Part shown: one piece after another, positions 16,298 through 21,566 of the stretch
Layout of the letters: each line of letters opens with the position of its first letter
How positions within the stretch are numbered: the stretch's first letter is position 1
Source: Mycoplasmoidaceae bacterium
GTDB lineage: Bacteria; Bacillota_I; Bacilli_A; Mycoplasmatales; Mycoplasmoidaceae
Reading direction: 5' to 3'
Length of the DNA stretch: 21,566 nt
Assembly (NCBI GenBank): GCA_024427105.1
Contig: JAKSVR010000014.1
Span: 1-21,566, forward strand
Translations under genes and position numbers: made by a program
The notes under the pieces: model-generated
The model's input: only the letters and a program-made list of their open reading frames with translations
Told to the model about the DNA's origin: nothing
Databases searched by the model: none

Positions 16298-16309
16298 TAT
16301 AATATTATA
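16298..16309. promoter_or_regulatory. Back-to-back divergent -10 boxes (leuS on plus, nfu on minus)
   Basis: A perfect 12-bp palindrome, TATAATATTATA, consists of the leuS -10 box (16298-16303) directly abutting the nfu -10 box (16304-16309 on the minus strand). Each has a -35 at a 17-nt spacing: TTGCAT at 16275-16280 for leuS, and TTTACT (complement at 16327-16332) for nfu. The leuS -35 overlaps the nfu start codon. The two polymerases could not bind at once. Confidence 0.7.
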
Positions 16310-16337
16310 TATCTAATGTAAAAAAGAGTAAATTATT

Positions 16338-18725
16338 ATGTATAACCATAACTTAATTGAAAAGACAATTAGACAGTTTTGGCAAGAAAATGATGTATAT
16401 CATTTTGACCCATTATTAAAAAAACCAAAATGTTATATTTTGGATATGTTTCCTTATCCTTCTGGGCAAGGATTACATGTAGGTCATCCCAAAGGTTATA
16501 CTGCTACTGATATCTTTGCAAGATATAAACGCTTTAATGGTTTTAATGTGTTGCACCCAATTGGTTGGGATGCATTTGGTCTACCAGCTGAACAATATGC
16601 CATTCAAACTGGTAATCATCCAGCTGAATTTACTAATAAGAATATTGCTAATTTCCGTAACCAACTACAATCCTTAGGATTTAGTTTTGATTACAAAAAA
16701 GAAGTAAATACCACTGATCCACAATACTATAAATGAACACAATGAATCTTTACTAAACTATTTGAAAAGGGTTTAGCAGAAATTAAAGATGTTGATGTTA
16801 ACTGGTGTGAAGAATTAGGAACGGTTTTATCCAATGAAGAAGTTTTAGTTGTTGACAACAAGATGGTTTCCGAACGTGGAAACTTTCCAGTTGTTAAGAA
16901 GCCAATGCGACAATGAGTTTTGAAGATTACAAAGTATGCTGATAAACTTCTTGAAGGATTAGACAATCTTGATTGACCAGAAAACCTAAAGACTATTCAA
17001 AGAACATGAATTGGTCGTTCAGTTGGTACAAACATTAAGTTTAAATCTAAACGTTATACACTTAAAGTATTTACTACACGTCCTGACACCATCTATGGTG
17101 TAACTTTTATTGCTATTGCACCAGAAAACCAATTAGTAGATAAATTAACTACTAGAGGTAACATGGCTGCTGTTGACTTGTATGTCAAAGAAGCTAAAGC
17201 TAAAACATTATTACAACGACAAGAAGGAAAAGAAAAGACTGGTGTCTTTACTGGTAGCTATGCAACCAATCCAATCAACAACAAATTGGTTCCAATCTTT
17301 GTTGCTGATTATGTTTTAAATGATTATGCCAATGGTATTGTCATGGGTGTTGCTAGTGCAGACAAACGTGATTATGATTTTGCTAAAGTTCATAATCTTG
17401 AAATCCTTCCAGTGATTGAAGGAAATGAACCTTGCATCACTAGTGATGGCAAACATATTAATTCTGGAATACTTGACGGTTTAGATATTAAACAAGCAAC
17501 TGAAAAAATTAATCAATATATCGTTGCTAATAAATTAGGTTCAACAACTGTTAACTATAAACTAAAAGATTGGATTTTCTCACGTCAACGTTATTGAGGA
17601 GAACCATTCCCAATTGTCTTTGATAAAGACAATAAACCTCATTTAATAAGTAATTTGCCGGTCAAATTACCTGATTGTCAAAACTTTAAACCATCAAAAG
17701 ATGGTCATAGCCCACTTGCTAACTTAACAGATTGATTAAATGTTGATGGCATGACACGTGACACAAACACCATGCCACAATGAGCTGGTAGTTGTTGATA
17801 TTATTTAGCTTATTTAATGAAACAAGATAATGGTAGTTATCTTGATTTAAACTCAGCAGATACCAAAAAACTATTTAGAAAATGATTACCAGTTGACTTA
17901 TATGTTGGTGGTCAAGAGCATGCTGTATTGCACTTATTATATGCACGATTCTGACATCGTTTCTTATACGACATCAAAGTTGTTCCAACTAAAGAACCAT
18001 TCCAAAAAGTTATTAACCAAGGAATGATCTTAGGACCAAATGGTGAAAAGATGTCTAAGTCTCGTGGTAATGTCATTAATCCTAATGATATTGTCAAAGA
18101 TCTTGGTGCTGATACCTTAAGATTATATGAAGCATTCATGGGGCCATTGACTGCAACGATGCCATGATCTGATGAAGGATTAATGGGTTGCCGTAAATGA
18201 TTAGACCGTGTTTATAATTTATTGACAAGTAATAAATCAATGTCTGGTGACATTGATAATGAATTAAATGTTGCTTACCATACATTTATTAAGGAAGCGA
18301 CTCAAGCAATTGAGGAACACAAGTACAATATCGCTATTTCAAAAATGATGGTTTATATTAATGCTTGCTATAAAGCAAATGTATTAAACAAAAACCATTT
18401 AATTGGTTTCCTAACTGTATTAAGTTGTTTTGCACCTTTTGTCGCTGAATACTTATATCAACAATTAACCGGCAAAAAAACTTCAATCGTTAAAGATAAA
18501 AAGTGACCTAAATATGATCCACAATATTTAATTCGTAAAACATATGTTTTACCAATTCAAATTAATGGTAAGCTTCGCGATACATTGCAAGTTGACATAG
18601 ATGCAACACAAGATGAAGTTGTTGCTTTAGCTTTACAATCAGAGAAGATTAAGAACCAAATTGGTTCTAATCCAATTAAGAAAACAATCTTTGTTAAAGG
18701 AAAAATTTTAAGTTTTATTATTTAA
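16338..18725 (+). CDS. leuS: Leucyl-tRNA synthetase
   Basis: LeuRS attaches leucine to tRNA-Leu. The product is 795 aa with TGA read as Trp; both TGG and TGA occur. The class I signature HVGH is at 47-50 and KMSKS at 571-575. The CP1 editing domain is present (about 230-370), with TTRPDT at its start and a [17 protein letters not shown] segment. This segment matches the family's VPAHDxRDxxFA but has Ala for the usual His; the catalytic Asp is kept. Some mycoplasmas have lost CP1 altogether, so its retention is notable. The anticodon-binding helical domain and a C-terminal domain follow. ATG 16338 starts 35 nt after the -10 box without a clear Shine-Dalgarno. The helicase gene begins 1 nt after its stop, so leuS heads an operon. 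Confidence 0.97.
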
Positions 18726-18726
18726 C

Positions 18727-20064
18727 ATGAAGTTTACCTCATTATCATTAAAGCTTTGGCTTTATACAGCTTTAACTAATAATCATTTTGTTGAATTAAC
18801 AACTATTCAAGAAAAGACTTTTAAGTATGTTAATCAAGGTAGAAATATCACTATTTCTGCTCCAACTGGTTCTGGTAAAACTTTATGTTATTTATTACCA
18901 ATCCTAAACAATTTGGATGAACAAAATAAAAATTTACAATATGTAATTGTTGCCCCAACTAAAGAGTTAGTTTGACAAATTTATAACAACTGTTTAGCTC
19001 TTACAAAATACAACAAAACAATCAAGATTGTTTTATTAGATAAGAATGAAAAAGTAAATAATCTTGTTAATAACCCAAGTCAAATAGTAATTGGAACAGT
19101 TGAAAAAATTAGACAAGCAATTTCTGCCGGAGTAAATTTTAAACATTTAAAACTTATCGTTTTAGATGAAGCTGATATGTTAATTGATTATGGTTTTGTT
19201 AATTCAATTAACGAAATGTTTAACAAGCTTGATTTATTTAATAATAAAGTGCAAAAAGTATTCTGTTCAGCATCAATTCACAATAATATTGCTAATACTT
19301 TTAATCGTGTTGTGCACAATATTGTTAATGTGCAATTAGAAAAAAATATTTTTAGTAATAGCAATATTAAACATGCAATTGTTTATCAAAAAGATAATGC
19401 TAACTCATTGCAAACATTACAACAATTGTTAAAAACAATTAATCCATATTTATGTATCATTTTTGCTAATACTAAAGAAGGTGTTGAAACGATCTATTCC
19501 TTATTATTAAAGGAACATGATGATGTCGGAATGTTACATAAAGACATGGAAACTCGTGAACGAAAACAAGTCTTTAGTAAACTGAACAATAATGAATTTA
19601 AATATCTAGTTGCTACTGACCTAGCATCTAGAGGATTAGACATCGATGGAGTAAGTGACGTTATCTCTTTTGGTTTACCAAAAGAAGACATCTGATATTT
19701 GCATAGAGCTGGGCGAACTGGTCGTGGTAAATATACTGGTAACAGTTATGTAATTTATGATCATAGATATGATAGACAATTAGCACGACTAGATAAAAAA
19801 GTACATTGAAAATATTATTTGTTAACAAATAACCAACTTGTGGAAAAGAAAATGCATATCCACCAGCCAAAGAATATTGTGGATATTGAAATGCAAAAAG
19901 AAATTTCAAAACTCTATAATAAAAGAAATCAACGTGTAAAACCTGGTTATAAAAAGAAAATTAAAGATAAAATCTTTAAGATGCAACAAAAAGCTAAACG
20001 AAAATATCTTGAAGAAAAGTTCAATAGAATTAGGAAAGAAAACTATAAGAAAAGAGGGAATTAA
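18727..20064 (+). CDS. DEAD-box ATP-dependent RNA helicase
   Basis: This family unwinds short RNA duplexes in mRNA decay or ribosome assembly. The 445-aa product has the motifs in order: a Q motif ending TTIQ at 25-28, motif I APTGSGKT at 45-52, Ia PTKEL, II DEAD at 147-150, motif III SAS at 181-183 (most members have SAT), IV IIFANT, V ATDLASRGLDI and VI HRAGRTGRG. After motif VI comes a long Lys/Arg-rich tail (about 370-445), probably an RNA-binding extension, as in CshA-type helicases. The ATG follows the leuS stop by 1 nt and the next gene follows by 1 nt, so it is the middle gene of a three-gene operon. TGA at 18976 and 19693 encodes Trp. Confidence 0.95.
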
Positions 20065-20065
20065 T

Positions 20066-21409
20066 ATGGTATTTAATCGAAGAATTGATAGGAAAGCATT
20101 AGCTATTAAAGCTAAAACTGGACCAAAAGACAGTGTTGAAATAAAAGAAGACTGTGTTGTCTTTACTTTTGCTAAACAGCCAACACATATGCGAATATTT
20201 ACACGAAGGCTATCTGATGTTCTTTTAAAGAACAAAGATCGTAATATTGTATTCCATATTGGCACTTTTTTAGACAATTATAAAGTTGATTGTCAATTTT
20301 CATTAGCAACAACCATCTTAACAAAGTTAGATGCATTTTGTGGAAAACTATTTACATTAAAATCTAAACCAAAAAAGAATAATGTAAACGTAGTTTATGA
20401 TAAAAAATACAAAGACATAATTTACTCTGCTTATTTAACATCTTTTGGTTTTACATTAGCTAGACATTACCAAGTATTACCTGGAAACTATCTTGGTATT
20501 GCTGATTTTGTTCGTGAAATCAAGAAACTTGTTCCAACTGCCGCAAATCCTGCTTTAAAAGTTAATATTTTAACTTTAAATGATTTAAAAGATGAAAATA
20601 TGGGTTTAATTCAAGCAGTAAATAAAGGTAGTGATGAACCAGCTGCAATGGTGGTTTTAGAATACCTAAACAATCCAGAAAGCAAAGATATCTTTGGATA
20701 TGTTGGTAAAGGAATAATGTTTGATGCTGGTGGTTATGAAATAAAACCTAACCGTTATATGGAACATATGAACCAAGATATGGCTGGTGCTGCTTCAGTC
20801 TTTGGAACATTATTTTCTTTAGCTTACACTAAAGCAAAAGTTAATGTTGTAGGTTTTTTACCATTAGCTAAAAATATGATTTCTAATACTTCAATGGTAG
20901 TTGGTGATGTATATACATCAACTACAGGTCGAACTGTTGAAATCTTATCCCCAGATTCAGAAGGTCGTTTAATTCTTGCTGATGCAATTGGGTATGCTAA
21001 TAAGCATTACAAACTAACAAAAATTTTTACAATTGCTACATTAACTGGTTTATCTGAATTATCATATGGTGACTATGCAACTCCATTCTGATCAACTAGT
21101 GATGAAACTGGCGAAGCCATTAGGAAAGCTGCTAGATTAACAGGTGATGGTGTAGTTAGTCTTTTCCTATATCCTGAATATAGTGATGAAGTTAACACTT
21201 CAAGTTCAATTGCTGACTGTGCTAACAGTTGCAAAGAAAGAAACTGTTCAAACGGTACTGCAGCTGCATTCCTAAGGGAATTTAGCAAGTGCAAAGACTT
21301 TACTCATTTTGACATTGCAGGAACTCATGTTTTTAAAAAACATCCAGTTAATGCTTTAAGTTTCTTATTGTATTTACTAGCAAAAAATCACTTTGAAAAA
21401 AAGATATAA
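20066..21409 (+). CDS. M17 family leucyl aminopeptidase
   Basis: This enzyme removes N-terminal residues from peptides, releasing amino acids that mycoplasmas cannot make. The 447-aa product has the complete M17 metal site: Lys215 and Asp220 in GKGIMFDAGG, Lys227 in EIKP, Asp238 in NQDMAG, and Asp297, Glu299 and Arg301 in SPDSEGR. The last motif is NTDAEGR in most family members, but the ligands are unchanged. TLTG and the HFDIAGT segment near the C-terminus also fit. TGA at 21088 encodes Trp. ATG 20066 is 1 nt after the helicase stop, and GAGGG (about 20054-20058) is the ribosome binding site. It is the last gene of the leuS operon and is followed by a strong terminator. Confidence 0.94.
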
Positions 21410-21428
21410 GTAATCGATAAATTAAATT

Positions 21429-21459
21429 AAACGTACGGGTACAACCGTGCGTTTTTTTA
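21429..21459 (+). terminator. Rho-independent terminator of the leuS-helicase-aminopeptidase operon
   Basis: AAACGTACGG (21429-21438) pairs with CCGTGCGTTT (21445-21454), with one T-G wobble and a 6-nt loop, running into T7. It is the most stable hairpin in the window. Confidence 0.93.
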
Positions 21460-21522
21460 TCAATTTAAATATTTATTTCATAAATATTTATAAAAAATTT
21501 TTTATTTTTTTATTATTATGTA

Positions 21523-21528
21523 TATAAT
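21523..21528 (+). promoter_or_regulatory. Candidate -10 box of the mraZ promoter
   Basis: TATAAT immediately upstream of the MraZ box array; transcription would begin near 21535, inside the array. The true -10 could also lie beyond the window end, so this is provisional. Confidence 0.5.
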
Positions 21529-21529
21529 A

Positions 21530-21557
21530 AGTGGGAGAAAGTGGAGAAAAGTGGGAG
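21530..21557 (+). promoter_or_regulatory. Three direct repeats: MraZ box array
   Basis: GTGGGAG, GTGGAG and GTGGGAG begin at 21531, 21541 and 21551, exactly 10 bp apart, each preceded by A-rich bases (AAAGTGG type). MraZ is known to bind TGGGN direct repeats of 10-bp period in E. coli and AAAGTG-type repeats in Mollicutes. This marks the start of the mraZ/dcw (division and cell-wall) gene cluster. Confidence 0.88.
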
Positions 21558-21566
21558 ATGCTATTC
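21558..21566 (+). CDS. mraZ: Possible first three codons of mraZ (window end)
   Basis: ATG at 21558 follows the MraZ boxes and opens Met-Leu-Phe, compatible with the usual start of MraZ proteins. Only nine bases are visible, GGGAG touches the ATG without the usual spacing, and the real start may be beyond the window. The assignment rests on the box array, not on coding sequence. Confidence 0.3.

Noticed and set aside
19906..20277. 123-aa minus-strand frame across the helicase/aminopeptidase junction
   Set aside because: It is antisense to two well-supported genes and has no start signals; a by-product of Lys-rich coding on the other strand.
1..21566. CRISPR array, insertion sequence, prophage or integrated element
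   Set aside because: No regularly spaced direct repeats, transposase, integrase or target-site duplications were seen.

Overview
The window is a stretch of AT-rich Mollicutes (mycoplasma-type) chromosome read with genetic code 4. UGA codes for tryptophan throughout: clpB, lon, rpoD, leuS, the DEAD-box helicase, trmK and nif3 all carry in-frame TGA at conserved Trp positions, so under the standard code they look broken but are intact. Gene content (tig next to lon, CIRCE elements before clpB and lon, ClpB without its N-domain, an mraZ-type promoter) fits a mycoplasma, perhaps related to the pneumoniae group. I cannot name the species. No insertion sequence, phage gene or CRISPR array was seen.

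Layout. 1-4109 (minus): the 5' part of tuf (EF-Tu), clpB, a twice membrane-anchored metallophosphoesterase, and tRNA-Arg(UCU). 4215-8055 (plus): trigger factor (tig) and the Lon protease. 8091-12676 (minus): a 1094-aa repeat-rich surface protein and acetate kinase (ackA). 12927-16028 (plus): a 77-aa peptide with a double-glycine-like leader, then rpoD-trmK-nif3. 16029-16280 (minus): a small NifU C-terminal-domain protein, convergent with nif3 and divergent from leuS. 16338-21409 (plus): leuS, a DEAD-box RNA helicase and an M17 leucyl aminopeptidase, joined by 1-nt gaps. The last bases hold a promoter followed by three 10-bp-spaced MraZ-type boxes, so the window appears to end at the start of mraZ and the division/cell-wall cluster.

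How the genes work together. One theme is protein quality control: EF-Tu, trigger factor, ClpB and Lon, with clpB and lon each preceded by a CIRCE operator for HrcA. A second is housekeeping expression: the primary sigma factor, a tRNA methyltransferase, LeuRS, an RNA helicase and an aminopeptidase. AckA supplies ATP from acetyl phosphate. The accessory part is the surface protein and the small peptide, which flank ackA; these two are the least explained genes here.

Most transcription units end in clear hairpins with T-runs, several shared by convergent genes or overlapping stop codons. The most interesting signals are the double-glycine-type peptide (12927-13160), the degenerate-repeat surface protein with a 24-bp perfect palindrome at its promoter, the back-to-back promoters between nfu and leuS, and the MraZ box array.
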